Source: Prochlorococcus sp. MIT 1314
Lineage (GTDB): Bacteria > Cyanobacteriota > Cyanobacteriia > PCC-6307 > Cyanobiaceae
DNA length: 64,000 nt
NCBI RefSeq assembly: GCF_034093315.1
Contig: NZ_CP139300.1
Span: forward strand, 1 to 64,000
Direction: 5' to 3'
Both the position numbers and the translations under genes were made by a program. Shown piece by piece: positions 27,255 to 38,192 of this stretch (within the stretch, counting starts at the first letter, position 1; each line of letters starts with the position of its first letter). The notes under the pieces are model-generated. The model ran no database searches, was not told the DNA's origin, and was given only the letters and a program-made list of their open reading frames with translations.

Positions 27255-28574
27255 ATGGCTAATATCTTTCAAGTTCCTCAACCAGGTAATGATCTTTTAG
27301 AAAAAGCTGAACAAGTTCGTTTGGCATCAATAAAAATAAGTCAGACTGAAAATCAGAATAGAATTAAAGCCTTAAATTCTATGGCCGATTATCTTCAGAA
27401 AAATACTAAAGAAATTTTAGAGGCTAATAGTGAGGATTATAAAAAGGCTGAAAATAAAGGGATTTCAAAGGCTTTACTCTCTAGATTAAAGTTATCAAGA
27501 GAAAAATTAAATGCAGGAATATATGGGGTAAGAAAAGTCGGAGACTTGGCTGACCCTGTAAATCAAGTTCAAATAAAAAGAGAGCTTTCTAAAGGACTGA
27601 TCCTAGAAAGAAAAACTGTGCCTATAGGAGTTATTGGGGTTATTTTTGAATCAAGACCTGATGCTGTTATGCAGATTAGTTCTTTAGCAATAAGATCAGG
27701 TAATGGAGTAATGCTAAAGGGTGGTAGTGAAGCTAATTTAACAAACACGGCAATAGTCAATGCCTTGCAACAGGGGTTATATGAATCAGGTCTTGATGAA
27801 AATGCAATATGCTTACTTACAAGTAGAAAAGATAGTATGTCTATGTTAAATCTCGAGAACTGTATAAATTTAATAATTCCAAGAGGAAGTAATGAATTAG
27901 TTAAATTTATTCAAGAGAATACAAGAATTCCTGTGCTAGGTCATGCTGATGGAATTTGTCACCTGTTTATAGATAAAGAGGCAAATCTTGAGATGGCTTT
28001 ATCAGTCGCTCTAGATAGTAAAATTCAATATCCTGCAGCATGTAATGCTATTGAAACTTTATTAGTTCATAAAGATATTGCATCAGTTTTTCTTGAGAAG
28101 GCGATACCTTTATTTAATTCTAATGATGTTAAGTTAATCGGAGATAAAAGATCTGTTGAATTAGGTTTAAAGTATGAGGCTACTCTAGAAGATTGGCAAA
28201 CTGAATATTTGGATTTAACCTTATCGATAAAAATTGTTAACGATCTTGATGAGGCAATCACTCATATTCAAAAATTCAGTTCAAAACACACAGATGGAAT
28301 AATTACTGAAAATTTAAGTAATGCCGAAAAATTTATGAATATAGTTGATAGTGCAGGTGTTTTTCATAATTGCTCAACAAGGTTTGCTGATGGGTTTAGA
28401 TATGGATTTGGAGCTGAAGTTGGGATATCTACTCAAACTCTTCCACCAAGAGGACCTGTAGGACTAGAAGGTTTGGTAACTTATAAATATTTCTTAAAAG
28501 GCGATGGGAATATAGTTGATGATTTCTCATCTGGTAAGGCTATCTATACACATAAAGATCTTCAAAACTTTTAA
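27255..28574 (+). CDS. proA: Glutamate-5-semialdehyde dehydrogenase (gamma-glutamyl phosphate reductase)
   Basis: Second step of proline synthesis: NADPH-dependent reduction of gamma-glutamyl phosphate. The 439 residues show PIGVIGVIFESRPDAVMQISSLAIRSGNGVMLKGGSEA, IPRGSNELV, the catalytic Cys in YPAACNAIETLLVH, and the C-terminal NCSTRFADGFRYGFGAEVGISTQTLPPRGPVGLEGL. ATG start at 27255. folB starts one base after its stop, so the two are probably coupled. proB is not in the window. Confidence 0.97.
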   Translation: MANIFQVPQPGNDLLEKAEQVRLASIKISQTENQNRIKALNSMADYLQKNTKEILEANSEDYKKAENKGISKALLSRLKLSREKLNAGIYGVRKVGDLADPVNQVQIKRELSKGLILERKTVPIGVIGVIFESRPDAVMQISSLAIRSGNGVMLKGGSEANLTNTAIVNALQQGLYESGLDENAICLLTSRKDSMSMLNLENCINLIIPRGSNELVKFIQENTRIPVLGHADGICHLFIDKEANLEMALSVALDSKIQYPAACNAIETLLVHKDIASVFLEKAIPLFNSNDVKLIGDKRSVELGLKYEATLEDWQTEYLDLTLSIKIVNDLDEAITHIQKFSSKHTDGIITENLSNAEKFMNIVDSAGVFHNCSTRFADGFRYGFGAEVGISTQTLPPRGPVGLEGLVTYKYFLKGDGNIVDDFSSGKAIYTHKDLQNF

Positions 28575-28575
28575 G

Positions 28576-28938
28576 ATGGAAACGTTTTTAAAAATTGAGA
28601 ATATTAAACTGTGGGCTCGGGTTGGTGTTCTTGATGAAGAAAGGAAATTAGGACAATTATTTAGTTTGGATATATTTTTGTGGACTGATTTTGAAAAGTG
28701 TACCTTAAATGATGATATAAAAAAGACAGTTGACTATTCAAAATTAGTTCAAGTTTTAAAAGATCAATCAAAGAAAATATATTGTTTTACAATCGAAAAA
28801 TACTCAAAAGCAATTTTAGAAATCATTGATCAGGAATTTAAGCTTTCTAAAATTAAAATTATTTTGACAAAATGCAATCCTCCAATCACTGGTTTTGATG
28901 GGAAAGTGTCAATCGTAAGAATTCTTGAAAATAATTAA
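28576..28938 (+). CDS. folB: Dihydroneopterin aldolase
   Basis: Converts 7,8-dihydroneopterin to 6-hydroxymethyl-dihydropterin in folate synthesis. The 120 residues fit the family: FLKIENIKLWARVGVLDEERKLGQLFSLDIFL with the catalytic Glu, DYSKLVQVL, TIEKYSKAILEII and ILTKCNPPITGFDGKVSIVR. The open frame extends upstream into proA, but ATG 28576, one base after the proA stop, gives the normal length and N-terminus. Followed after 5 bp by the lipase-like gene. Confidence 0.93.
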   Translation: METFLKIENIKLWARVGVLDEERKLGQLFSLDIFLWTDFEKCTLNDDIKKTVDYSKLVQVLKDQSKKIYCFTIEKYSKAILEIIDQEFKLSKIKIILTKCNPPITGFDGKVSIVRILENN

Positions 28939-28943
28939 AAGTT

Positions 28944-29537
28944 TTGGCAAAAAGAAATCCTATTATATTGATTCATGGTCTTTGGAATACTGCAAGTATT
29001 TTTTCCTTTATCACTTCAAAACTTGATGATATTGGAATTGAATATTTCGCTCCAACTCTTAAGCACTCATATGGAATGACTTCAATTATTGATTTAACTT
29101 ATATGCTAAACGAATTAATTTTAGATAAATATGGTTTAGAAAAAGAAATAGATGTTTTGGGATTCTCTATGGGCGGAATAATTGGTAGGTATTGGATTCA
29201 AAAATTTAACGGTTATAAAAGGACGAGAAGATTTATATCTATTGGATCACCTCACAAAGGAACATTGATGGCGCAGTTAGTACCTAAATACCCTTTTAGA
29301 GGAATATCAGAAATGAAAATAAATAGTAAGTTCTTGAAAGAAATTGCAAAAAATGATTTTTTTCTTGATGATGTCGATTGTATAAGTTTCTTTACTTACT
29401 GGGATTTAATGGTTTTCCCTGGATGGTGGACCAATTTGAGTTTAGGAGAAAAAATATCAGTGAAAGTATATAAACATAGAAATTTAGTAAGAGATAACTT
29501 CTCTGTTGAGAAAATAATTGAGAAAATTATAATGTAG
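28944..29537 (+). CDS. Lipase-like alpha/beta hydrolase
   Basis: A 197-residue alpha/beta hydrolase with PIILIHGLWNT (oxyanion region, about 6-16) and nucleophile elbow G73-F-S75-M-G77, then the triacylglycerol-lipase-like SIGSPHKGTLMAQL. It is shorter than most lipases. The acid and base are not certain by eye (candidates D145 and H176). TTG start at 28944, 5 bp after folB. Its 3' end overlaps the convergent M3 peptidase by 11 bp. Substrate unknown, possibly lipid. Confidence 0.8.
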   Translation: MAKRNPIILIHGLWNTASIFSFITSKLDDIGIEYFAPTLKHSYGMTSIIDLTYMLNELILDKYGLEKEIDVLGFSMGGIIGRYWIQKFNGYKRTRRFISIGSPHKGTLMAQLVPKYPFRGISEMKINSKFLKEIAKNDFFLDDVDCISFFTYWDLMVFPGWWTNLSLGEKISVKVYKHRNLVRDNFSVEKIIEKIIM

Positions 29538-31617
29538 CTCCAGAAAGCCCTAGATGTCTTATTAAGGAATCTGTTTTTGGTTCCCTTCCCCTAAATAGTT
29601 TGAATATTTCTAATGGAGATAAGCTTCCTCCTAAACTAAGTATTGTGTCTTTAAATTTTTTTCCTATTAACTTTAAATTTTCTGTATTTTCCAGATCAGC
29701 TTCCTCGAACATTGAAAAAGCATCAGCACTTAGAACCTCAGCCCATTTGTAGGAGTAATATCCTGCAGAATACCCTCCTGCGAATATATGACTAAAGCAA
29801 CAAAGAAATTGGTCTTCTTGGATTGGATAAATTACAGTTGTCTGTTCTGCAATTTCTCTTCTAATGGCGTCTGCGGATTTCCCTTTGTTTTTATCAATAT
29901 TGCTGTGTAATCTTAGATCTGTAATTGCAAAATGTAATTGTCTAAGTGTAGCCATGCCGCAATTAAAAGTTCTATTCTTTAGTAGTTTTTCGAAATTCTC
30001 TTCGGATAATTTTTCTCCCGTTTTATAATGTTTAGCTATATTTAAAAGTGTATTTTTATGGAAACACCAGTTTTCCATAAATTGACTTGGAAGTTCGACT
30101 GCATCCCATTCTACATTGTTGATACCTGCTGCTTGCGGGAGATTTACAGTAGTAAGCATATGTTGAAGACCATGCCCAAATTCATGGAAAAGTGTCTGAA
30201 CTTCATCAAAACTCATCAAACTAGGTTTATCTTTTGATGGTGGGGTCTGATTACAAACAAGATAAGCAACTGGGAGAGTATTCTTCCCTACATTACTTTT
30301 ATTCAAACATTCATCCATCCAAGCCCCTCCTCTCTTTGTCTCCGGTCGAGAATATGGATCGAGGTAAAAAGATGCTATTCTTTGATTTCCTTTATCAAGG
30401 ATATTAAAAAATAAAACGTCATCATTCCACAAAGGTGCATCATTAGTTGCTTCAACTACTTTAATTTGAAATAGCTTCTCGCTTAGTTTAAATAAACCTT
30501 TCAAAACATCATTTAGTGGGAACCAGGGTCGCAAAGACTCTTGATCTAAATTAAGCTTTTCCTTCCTAAGAAGTTCAGACCAATAACTTATATCCCATGG
30601 CTCGATATTCTGGGATTGAGGCACCCCATTGGCTTTAGAAAAATTATCGAGGGTTTCTAATTCAATTTTTGCTGTTTTAAATGCTGGTTCTCTTAATTCC
30701 TCTAAAAGGTTTTCAACATTTTTAATTTCTTTCGCCATTTTTGTTGATAAACTTAATTCTGCCCAACTTTTATAACCAAGAAGATTAGCCTGTTTGGTTC
30801 TTAGAGATAATATCTCTTCGATTATTAGAGAATTATTTTTTTCTCCTTCAGAAGCTCTACCCACGTATGCCTTATATAGTTTTTCTCTAAGATTACGGTC
30901 GTTAGCATATGTCATAAACGATGTATAACTTGGAATATCGAGACTTAATTTCCAAGGACCATTTTTAACATTAACTTCGCCATCTTTCTTTAAGTGATTG
31001 TGAGCGGATATTGCCATTAATTCAAGCACTCGCTCAGGAAGACCATCAACTTCAGATTTTTTATTTAGAATTAAGAACCATTTGTTAGTAGCATCAAGAA
31101 CATTATTACTAAAGTCTGTCGATAACTTTCCAAGTTTTTCTGAAATTTTGTTAAATTCTTCCTGATCCTTTATTTTTAGTGAAATTCCTCGATGTTGCAT
31201 ATCAAGAATTTCTTTATCTAAAATTCTGGTTTTTATTTGATCAAAGTTATTCGTCTCTTTAAGCTTGACTAAAGAATTGTAAATTATTTTACTTTGTCCA
31301 AATTTGTTACTCAAGCTAATAATTTTGGGGAGAAATTTTGAATAAATATCTCTCATACTTTCAGAGTTTTTTACTGCATTTAGATGACTTATTACTCCCC
31401 AACTCCATCTGAGCACTTCATTAACTTCATTTAATGGATTAATAACTAAATCCCAATTCAAATCATTTTGATTTAAATAAATAGATAAATTTTTCTCTAT
31501 TTTTTCAAAATCTTTGGCAATTTTTTCTATCACTACTGGAAATTGTTTATTGATACTCTCTGGAGTGAATTTCTTAAATTCCGGTAATTTCCCAAATTGA
31601 AAAATTGAAGTTTCCAT
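29527..31617 (-). CDS. M3 family oligopeptidase (PrlC/oligopeptidase A-like)
   Basis: A 696-residue zinc metallopeptidase that degrades short peptides in the cytosol. The HEFGHGLQHML motif (HExxH, around residue 475) and the downstream Glu in NNVEWDAVELPSQFMENWCF complete the zinc site; the C-terminal FSHIFAGGYSAGYYSYKWAEVLSADAFSMF is typical of M3A. Length matches oligopeptidase A. It starts 19 bp after ndhD on the same strand and overlaps the lipase-like gene convergently. Confidence 0.93.
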   Translation of the reverse strand: METSIFQFGKLPEFKKFTPESINKQFPVVIEKIAKDFEKIEKNLSIYLNQNDLNWDLVINPLNEVNEVLRWSWGVISHLNAVKNSESMRDIYSKFLPKIISLSNKFGQSKIIYNSLVKLKETNNFDQIKTRILDKEILDMQHRGISLKIKDQEEFNKISEKLGKLSTDFSNNVLDATNKWFLILNKKSEVDGLPERVLELMAISAHNHLKKDGEVNVKNGPWKLSLDIPSYTSFMTYANDRNLREKLYKAYVGRASEGEKNNSLIIEEILSLRTKQANLLGYKSWAELSLSTKMAKEIKNVENLLEELREPAFKTAKIELETLDNFSKANGVPQSQNIEPWDISYWSELLRKEKLNLDQESLRPWFPLNDVLKGLFKLSEKLFQIKVVEATNDAPLWNDDVLFFNILDKGNQRIASFYLDPYSRPETKRGGAWMDECLNKSNVGKNTLPVAYLVCNQTPPSKDKPSLMSFDEVQTLFHEFGHGLQHMLTTVNLPQAAGINNVEWDAVELPSQFMENWCFHKNTLLNIAKHYKTGEKLSEENFEKLLKNRTFNCGMATLRQLHFAITDLRLHSNIDKNKGKSADAIRREIAEQTTVIYPIQEDQFLCCFSHIFAGGYSAGYYSYKWAEVLSADAFSMFEEADLENTENLKLIGKKFKDTILSLGGSLSPLEIFKLFRGREPKTDSLIRHLGLSGATL

Positions 31618-31636
31618 TTATTAAAGAAAATTTAAG

Positions 31637-33175
31637 TTAACTGATATTTGAAATTAGCCCTACCAATTTAGCTAAAGTTAGCTGCTGACTGAGAGCATTG
31701 GTTGAAGCTTCATATAAATTTATGGCAACTTTTGGCCAGAAACCTATCACTAAAGTAGGCAATAATAAACTGAACCCAATTGTCAATTCTCTACCATTCA
31801 TTTCTTTAACAGTCGCTAGCGCAGGAATTCTAGGACCAAAAAACACTCTTCTACACATCGATAGTAGATATATTGGTGTTAATACTAGACCGATAGCTGC
31901 GATAAGAATTGTAATTGATCTAAAGATTGAGCTGAACCCTTCTTGACTAGTGATACCTAGGAATACAGTTATTTCACTAATAAAACCGCTCATCCCCGGT
32001 AATGCTAGGGAAGCTAATGAACTTGCCAAGAAAAAAGCAAAAGTTATTGGCAGGACCTTTGCTAATCCGCCCATATTTGGAATTGAAAGAGTATTTGTTC
32101 TTTCATAGAATGAACCTGTAACGAAAAACATTGCCGCTGCAATAAGCCCGTGACTTATCATCTGGAGCATTGCTCCGCTAATCCCTAAAGAATCTACCGC
32201 TCCAATTCCCAAGAGAACAAAGCCCATATGACTTACTGAGCTACATGCAATTCTTCTTTTGACATTATCCTGTGCAAATGCATTTAGTGCTCCGTAAATT
32301 ATATTAATTATTCCAAGAATAATTAAAGCAGGCGCAATTTGCATATGGACTTCAGGTAATATTTGAACGTTGAATCTTAAGAGTGCGTAGCCTCCCATTT
32401 TTAAAAGTATCCCTGCAAGTAACATTGATACAGGAGCATTAGCCTCTCCATGCGCATCTGGAAGCCATGTATGTAATGGAAAGATAGGTAGTTTTACTCC
32501 AAAACCTATTAAAAAGCCAAGATAAGATAGTAATGCAAGGCTACCCGCTACATGTTTATTGGTTAAGTCTGTAATATTTAAAGTAAAAGTATCACCACTC
32601 AAGGCAAGTGCTAAACCACTTATGAGTATTAGTAAAGAAGCTAAAGCAGTATAAAGAATAAATTTAGTAGCAGCATATAATTTCTTTTCCCCTCCCCAAA
32701 TAGCAATAAGAAGATATACCGGAACCAACTCAAGTTCCCAAGCCAAGAAAAATAAAAGGAAATCTTGAGAAAGAAAAACTAATGACTGAGCTGATGCTTG
32801 GATCAATAAAAGAGCAAAATATAAATTAGATTTTTTCTTTATTTTCCAACTTGCTGCCGCTGATAAAAATGTAATTAACCCACTCAAAGCTAGTAAAGGA
32901 GCAGATAACCCATCTACACCAAGAGACCACTCTAGGCCTATCGAGGGTAACCAAGTAGCTCTTTCCACAAGTTGCAAGGAGCTTATCGTAGTATCAAATT
33001 TTTGTAAAAGTACTCCAATTATCAGTAAAAAATCTATAAATAAAAAACTTAATGAAATATTTCTAGGGAATGTATTATCTTCCCCTTCCTTCGAACTCAA
33101 GAAAGGCATTATTAATGCCCCTATTAAAGGTAGTAAAACAATAGATGATAGCCAAGGGAAAGATTCTAAATTCAT
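31637..33175 (-). CDS. ndhD: NAD(P)H-quinone oxidoreductase subunit 4 (NdhD)
   Basis: Proton-pumping membrane subunit of cyanobacterial NDH-1. The 512 residues are mostly transmembrane helices (about 13-14). Family motifs include [21 protein letters not shown] with the conserved Glu, [36 protein letters not shown] and [12 protein letters not shown]. Which NdhD paralogue (respiratory, cyclic or CO2 uptake) cannot be decided by eye. It lies 78 bp after thrB, on the same strand. Confidence 0.94.
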   Translation of the reverse strand: MNLESFPWLSSIVLLPLIGALIMPFLSSKEGEDNTFPRNISLSFLFIDFLLIIGVLLQKFDTTISSLQLVERATWLPSIGLEWSLGVDGLSAPLLALSGLITFLSAAASWKIKKKSNLYFALLLIQASAQSLVFLSQDFLLFFLAWELELVPVYLLIAIWGGEKKLYAATKFILYTALASLLILISGLALALSGDTFTLNITDLTNKHVAGSLALLSYLGFLIGFGVKLPIFPLHTWLPDAHGEANAPVSMLLAGILLKMGGYALLRFNVQILPEVHMQIAPALIILGIINIIYGALNAFAQDNVKRRIACSSVSHMGFVLLGIGAVDSLGISGAMLQMISHGLIAAAMFFVTGSFYERTNTLSIPNMGGLAKVLPITFAFFLASSLASLALPGMSGFISEITVFLGITSQEGFSSIFRSITILIAAIGLVLTPIYLLSMCRRVFFGPRIPALATVKEMNGRELTIGFSLLLPTLVIGFWPKVAINLYEASTNALSQQLTLAKLVGLISNIS

Positions 33176-33253
33176 TTTGTAATGAATGATTTTTTTATTC
33201 TAGTTGAAGTTGTACTAGCTTGAGACTATAACATTAAAGATGCCTAAGTAAAA

Positions 33254-34201
33254 CTACTTATCAGAGACTGTGCTGAATTGACTGCCTGTTGTTTGAAGGT
33301 TTAAAAATGGAGCTCTACTTGCAACGCCTAATTTCTCCCAGGCTTTTACCATGGCTTGACTAACGATTCTACCATTTTCCTTTTTACACAAGGCTAATAT
33401 ACTTGGCCCAGCCCCACTAATTGCGCAGCCTAAAGCACCTGCTTCTAGTGCAGCATCTTTAACTTCCAGCCCACCTTTAATAAGTTTCCATCGGTATGGT
33501 TCATGTAGCTTATCAAACATTCCCTCTTTTATTAATTCGTCATTTCCTGCTTTTAATCCATTTAGCAACAAAGTAAGTGCCCCCATGTTTGTAACGGCAT
33601 CAGATATAGGCACATTTTTTGGCATTGCTTTCCTTGCTTCACTTGTGCTTAAACGAATGGCAGGTATTGCTACAACAGCTTTAATGGAATTGTGCCAATC
33701 ACATCTTATTATTCTCCATCTTTGAGAAGAAGACCGGGCCGTCAAGCAAAGCCCCCCCAAGAGAGAAGGAACTACATTATCAGGATGACCTTCAATATCA
33801 ATGGCAAGTTCTAGGAGTTTTTCTTTCGAAAGTGGGGAGTTCATTATTGCATTTGCTCCGATTAGGCCAGCAACTATTGCTGTAGCACTACTTCCAAGAC
33901 CGCGTGCTGGTGGTACGGCTAACTTAACTCTTGCTTCTAGTGCAAAAGGATCCATATTTGCACTCTCCCATACTTTCTGAGCCGCTCTAAAAACCAAGTT
34001 TTCTGGTCCCCCTCTTAGGTGATTACCATCTGTACTTTCCATTATTAAATCAAACCTATCTCCACCACCTTCAATTCTTGTAAAAATAAATTCATTATTT
34101 AAATCTAAAGCTGCACCAAGACAGTCAAATCCAGGCCCCAAATTAGCAGTTGTTGAAGGTACTGTTACTCTTATTTTTTTACCTACTTCAGGAATAGACA
34201 T
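33254..34201 (-). CDS. thrB: Homoserine kinase
   Basis: Phosphorylates homoserine for threonine synthesis. A 315-residue GHMP kinase with VTVPSTTANLGPGFDCLGAAL (about 12-32), the ATP-binding PPARGLGSSATAIVAGL, the conserved Glu/His in GHPDNVVPSLLGG, and C-terminal GCAISGAGPSILAL. ATG start at 34201, 9 bp after glk. Grouped with glk, thrS and trpS on the minus strand. Confidence 0.96.
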   Translation of the reverse strand: MSIPEVGKKIRVTVPSTTANLGPGFDCLGAALDLNNEFIFTRIEGGGDRFDLIMESTDGNHLRGGPENLVFRAAQKVWESANMDPFALEARVKLAVPPARGLGSSATAIVAGLIGANAIMNSPLSKEKLLELAIDIEGHPDNVVPSLLGGLCLTARSSSQRWRIIRCDWHNSIKAVVAIPAIRLSTSEARKAMPKNVPISDAVTNMGALTLLLNGLKAGNDELIKEGMFDKLHEPYRWKLIKGGLEVKDAALEAGALGCAISGAGPSILALCKKENGRIVSQAMVKAWEKLGVASRAPFLNLQTTGSQFSTVSDK

Positions 34202-34210
34202 TTTTTGTTA

Positions 34211-35245
34211 CTAAGTTTTTAAAAGCATTTTTGCTCTGCAGGCTGCACTAAATAGTCCAAAATCTTCATCTAAAATTACTTTCAGAGGTATTGCTTTAAG
34301 AATATCTTTTAATCTTCCTTTATCAAAAAAATGTTTCATAAATAAATTTGATTTAAAATTTTTGAAATGTTTTGGAGCGGTCCCGCCAGAAATCCATAAC
34401 CCGCCAAGGCATAATTCTTGAAGAGCAACATCTCCCAATAAAGAGGCATAAGCGCCTAACCATATCCTCTCAACTTCAATCATTAGCTGATCCCCTTCTC
34501 TCGAAAGATTGCAAATTATTTCAGGTAGTTCTTTTCTTGCAGCATCATTTTTTTTAATTTCTTTTAGATATTTTTGTAGAGGATGGTTTTGGGCATCAGG
34601 TTTGCTTAGTCTCCATTCTGCAATTCTTGATAAACCATTACCGCTAACAATTCTTTCACAAGATATTCTCTCAACTTTTAGGTGATTCTTAAGCCAAATT
34701 TTTAATTCCCATTCTAATTTTGACTTTGGAGAGTATTCAACATGACCACCTTCACTAGCTAAAACTTTTACCTTTTTTCCTGATATTATGCCTCTTGCAA
34801 TGCCCAAACCAGTCCCTGCGCCAACAATGGCATGCAAATCATTATTGAAATCTTCAGAATGCGTTCCATTTTGGATAGTAGAATATTGATTTTTTTTTAA
34901 ATAAGGTAATCCATAGATTTGAACTGCGAAATCATTTATTAGCTCGCAGCTTTTAAAATTAAATTTGTTCTGTAATTCATTTCCAGAAATATTCCATGAC
35001 AAGTTGATGATTTTTGCGTTGTTGTTAGATAAAGGACCAGCTACGGCGAAACATGCAGATGAAGGATAAGTAATATTTTTGCATTCATTTTTGAGAAAAT
35101 CTTCCAGTATTAAATCAAAAGAAATCCATTCGGAAGATATATATTTCTTTTTGAAAATCAACTTAGGCGAATTATCATTTATTAGTTTTTCGAATATTCC
35201 CAAAAGAACCTTTGTACCCCCTAAATCACAAGCAAGAAAATTCAT
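34211..35245 (-). CDS. glk: Glucokinase
   Basis: Phosphorylates glucose with ATP. The 344-residue ASKHA-fold kinase has phosphate-1 motif ACDLGGTKVLLGIF (5-18), AVAGPL, LSWNISG, the catalytic Asp in LINDFAVQIYGLP, and GAGTGLGIARG followed by the EGGHVEYSP zinc/His region. It fits the Glk (GlcK group A) type by length. It begins 10 bp after thrS on the same strand. Likely recycles glucose from glycogen or uptake. Confidence 0.92.
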   Translation of the reverse strand: MNFLACDLGGTKVLLGIFEKLINDNSPKLIFKKKYISSEWISFDLILEDFLKNECKNITYPSSACFAVAGPLSNNNAKIINLSWNISGNELQNKFNFKSCELINDFAVQIYGLPYLKKNQYSTIQNGTHSEDFNNDLHAIVGAGTGLGIARGIISGKKVKVLASEGGHVEYSPKSKLEWELKIWLKNHLKVERISCERIVSGNGLSRIAEWRLSKPDAQNHPLQKYLKEIKKNDAARKELPEIICNLSREGDQLMIEVERIWLGAYASLLGDVALQELCLGGLWISGGTAPKHFKNFKSNLFMKHFFDKGRLKDILKAIPLKVILDEDFGLFSAACRAKMLLKT

Positions 35246-35255
35246 ATTTGAGAAG

Positions 35256-37172
35256 TTATTCTGTTCTCCCTTTTTTTTCTATTAATTCATCCATTAATTT
35301 GTAAAGACTAGGTAATTTGAAAATTCCTAAATTTCTTCCGTCCAAGGCTCTTAAGGCAACCGAATCAATTTCTTCTTCTTTATCCCCAACAACTGCAATC
35401 AAAGGAACTCTCCCGAGAGTTGCTTCCCTTATTTTATATCCTATTTTTTCATTCCTAATATCAACTTTTGATCGGTAACCATTATTATTTATTAATTCAT
35501 TAAACTTTAAACACTTTTCAATATTTCTATCGGTAATGCTCAATAAAATTATTTGATAAGGAGCAAGCCAAATTGGGAATTTTGCCTCATATTGTTCAAT
35601 TAGGATTCCGATAAATCTCTCAAAGGATCCTAAAATTGCTCTGTGAAGCATAACTGGATTTCTTTTTTCATTATTAATATCCACATAAGTTGCATCCAAT
35701 CTGATAGGCATTGAAAAATCAACCTGAATAGTACCGCATTGCCAGACTCTATTAAGACAATCTTTTAATGAGAATTCTATTTTTGGACCATAAAAAGCCC
35801 CTTCCCCAGGTTGTAGTTCCCATTTTAGATTCTTATTATCGAGAGCTTTGGTAAGAGCCTCTTCTGATTTATTCCAAATCTCTTCACTACCTACCCTTTT
35901 TTCAGGACGAGTTGATAATTTGATAATGATTTCATCAAAACCAAAAGTTTTATAAACCTCGAAAACAAGATCGATAAAAGTAGATACTTCTTCTTGAATT
36001 TGCTCTTCTGTACAGAATATATGTGCATCATCTTGAGTAAAGTTTCTTACTCTCATTAAGCCGTGTAGTGCACCAGAGGGCTCATTTCTGTGACAAGAAC
36101 CAAATTCAGCAAGACGAATAGGTAAATCCTTATAACTTTTTAAACCTTGATTAAATACTTGAATATGGCATGGACAATTCATTGGTTTAATTGCATATGT
36201 TCTATTTTCTGATGCGGTAGTGAACATATCGTCTCTAAATTTTTCCCAATGACCGGATTTTTCCCAAAGAGATTTATCAACAGCTTGTGGGGTTTTAATT
36301 TCTAAATAATCATTTTTTTTTAGTATCTCTCTGATGTATTTTTCCAGTACCTGGTAAATTGTCCATCCATTTGGATGCCAAAAAATCATACCTGGAGATT
36401 CTTCTTGAATGTGAAATAGTGAATGTTTTTTTCCAAGTTTTCGATGATCTCTTTTTTCCGCCTCTTCAATTCTTTTTAAGTAGTCATTTAGTTCTTTTTC
36501 TTTAGCCCATGCAGTTCCATATATTCTCTGTAATGATTCATTCTCACTATTACCTCTCCAATATGAACCGGATAACTTAAGTAACTTAAAGTGTCTCAAA
36601 TGTCTTGTGTTGGGTACGTGAGGCCCTCTACACATGTCAATATATTCTTCGTGCTTGTATAAATTTATGAGACCTTCTTGAGGAATTTCTTCAATTATAC
36701 GTAATTTAAAAGTCTCATCTCTTTCTTTAAAAGTTTTAATTGCTTCTTCTTTAGAAACCTGTAAAATCTCAACGTCATAATTTGTTTTTATTAGTTTGTT
36801 AATTCTATCTTCAATTTTTATTAAATCTTCAGGAGTAAAGCTGTATTCAGAAAAAATATCGTAATAAAAGCCATCTTCAATTACAGGCCCAATTGCCATT
36901 TTAATATTAGGGTAGATTTGTTTAACTGCATGACCAATAAGGTGAGCGAAGGAATGTCTTATTATTTCAATTCCTTCTTTATCTTTTGATGTGATGATTA
37001 CAACTTTGGAATCTTTATTTATAGGAATAGTTGCATCAAGAAGGATGTCATTTACTTTTCCCGCAATTGTTGCTTTAGCTAATCCCGCGCCTATACTTTG
37101 TGCAATTTCTAAAATAGTTACAGATTTTTCGAAAACCTTTTTTGAGCCATCTGGCAAGGTAATTATTGGCAT
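35256..37172 (-). CDS. thrS: Threonyl-tRNA synthetase
   Basis: Charges tRNA-Thr. The 638-residue enzyme has an N-terminal TGS domain (1-60), the editing domain with [16 protein letters not shown] and the CRGPH zinc-type motif, the class II core with motif 2 ([32 protein letters not shown]) and motif 3 ([17 protein letters not shown]), and a C-terminal anticodon-binding domain. Full-length form with editing. It begins 3 bp after trpS, giving a synthetase pair. Confidence 0.97.
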   Translation of the reverse strand: MPIITLPDGSKKVFEKSVTILEIAQSIGAGLAKATIAGKVNDILLDATIPINKDSKVVIITSKDKEGIEIIRHSFAHLIGHAVKQIYPNIKMAIGPVIEDGFYYDIFSEYSFTPEDLIKIEDRINKLIKTNYDVEILQVSKEEAIKTFKERDETFKLRIIEEIPQEGLINLYKHEEYIDMCRGPHVPNTRHLRHFKLLKLSGSYWRGNSENESLQRIYGTAWAKEKELNDYLKRIEEAEKRDHRKLGKKHSLFHIQEESPGMIFWHPNGWTIYQVLEKYIREILKKNDYLEIKTPQAVDKSLWEKSGHWEKFRDDMFTTASENRTYAIKPMNCPCHIQVFNQGLKSYKDLPIRLAEFGSCHRNEPSGALHGLMRVRNFTQDDAHIFCTEEQIQEEVSTFIDLVFEVYKTFGFDEIIIKLSTRPEKRVGSEEIWNKSEEALTKALDNKNLKWELQPGEGAFYGPKIEFSLKDCLNRVWQCGTIQVDFSMPIRLDATYVDINNEKRNPVMLHRAILGSFERFIGILIEQYEAKFPIWLAPYQIILLSITDRNIEKCLKFNELINNNGYRSKVDIRNEKIGYKIREATLGRVPLIAVVGDKEEEIDSVALRALDGRNLGIFKLPSLYKLMDELIEKKGRTE

Positions 37173-37175
37173 AAT

Positions 37176-38192
37176 TTATTTCTCCATTTCAAAGAATCCC
37201 AATTTTGATTTAACTCTTTTTAAAGTTTTATTTGCTAAATCTTCAGCTTTTTCTTTCCCGTCATAAAGGATTTTATTTAATTGATAGGGATCATTTATTA
37301 ATGATTTATATTTTTCTTGAATAGGTTCAAGTGATTCTATAAGTTGTTCAGTAATTAATTTTTTAAATGTTCCCCATCCAGTTTCGGAGAATTCATTTTC
37401 ACATTGAGAAATTTCTTTGCCTGATAATATTGAATAAATCATTAAAAGATTTTTAGATTCTGGCCTTTCAGGGTTGTTAAATTCTATTCCAATATAACTG
37501 TCACTTTTTGCTCTTTTTATTTTTCTCGTGATTATTTCAGGAGCATCTAATAAGTTAATACGACTACCTTCATTAGGGTCACTTTTGCTCATCTTTTTTG
37601 AACCATCAATTAAACTCATTATTTTTGATCCATTCTTCATAATTATTGGCTTGGGGATTTTTAAAATATTTTTATCCTTACTAAATTTGGCATTAATTCT
37701 TTGTTGTGCAATATCTCTGGCAAGTTCAAGATGTTGTTTTTGATCTTCCCCCACTGGTACGAAGTCAGCATCATATAGAAGGATGTCTGCAGCCATCAGT
37801 ATTGGATAGTCAAATAATCCAATAGATACATTATTGCCCTGTTGTATGGATTTTTCTTTAAATTGGATCATTCTTTCCATCCAATTTATTGGGGTCATGC
37901 AATTTAATATCCAACATAGTTCTGAATGTGCAGAAATCTGACTTTGGACAAAAATCGAGCATATTTCAGGATCTATCCCACAAGCAACGTACAAAGCAGC
38001 GGTAGAAAGAGTATTTTTTGATAATTCTTTGGGATTATATGCTGCAGTTATTGCGTGCAAATCAACTACACAAAGAAATGTTTCATATTGCTCTTGAAGT
38101 GTTACCCAATTATTAATTGCCCCAAGCCAATTGCCTATATGTAAATCACCAGTTGGTTGAACTCCTGAAAGAATCCTTTTTTTATTTACCAT
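37176..38192 (-). CDS. trpS: Tryptophanyl-tRNA synthetase
   Basis: Class I synthetase for tRNA-Trp, 338 residues. HIGH-type motif GDLHIGNWLGAI (16-27), MTPINWMERMIQFKEKS, ILMAADILLYDADFVPVGEDQKQHLELARDIA and KMSKS-type motif SKKMSKSDPNEGSRI. ATG start at 38192, overlapping the 3' end of the Arg-rich protein by 11 bp; thrS follows after 3 bp. No T-box or leader is visible, since translation is coupled to the upstream gene. Confidence 0.97.
   Translation of the reverse strand: MVNKKRILSGVQPTGDLHIGNWLGAINNWVTLQEQYETFLCVVDLHAITAAYNPKELSKNTLSTAALYVACGIDPEICSIFVQSQISAHSELCWILNCMTPINWMERMIQFKEKSIQQGNNVSIGLFDYPILMAADILLYDADFVPVGEDQKQHLELARDIAQQRINAKFSKDKNILKIPKPIIMKNGSKIMSLIDGSKKMSKSDPNEGSRINLLDAPEIITRKIKRAKSDSYIGIEFNNPERPESKNLLMIYSILSGKEISQCENEFSETGWGTFKKLITEQLIESLEPIQEKYKSLINDPYQLNKILYDGKEKAEDLANKTLKRVKSKLGFFEMEK

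Noticed and set aside
28516-28575. N-terminal extension of folB into proA
   Set aside because: The extension lies inside proA; ATG 28576 right after the proA stop gives the normal FolB length.
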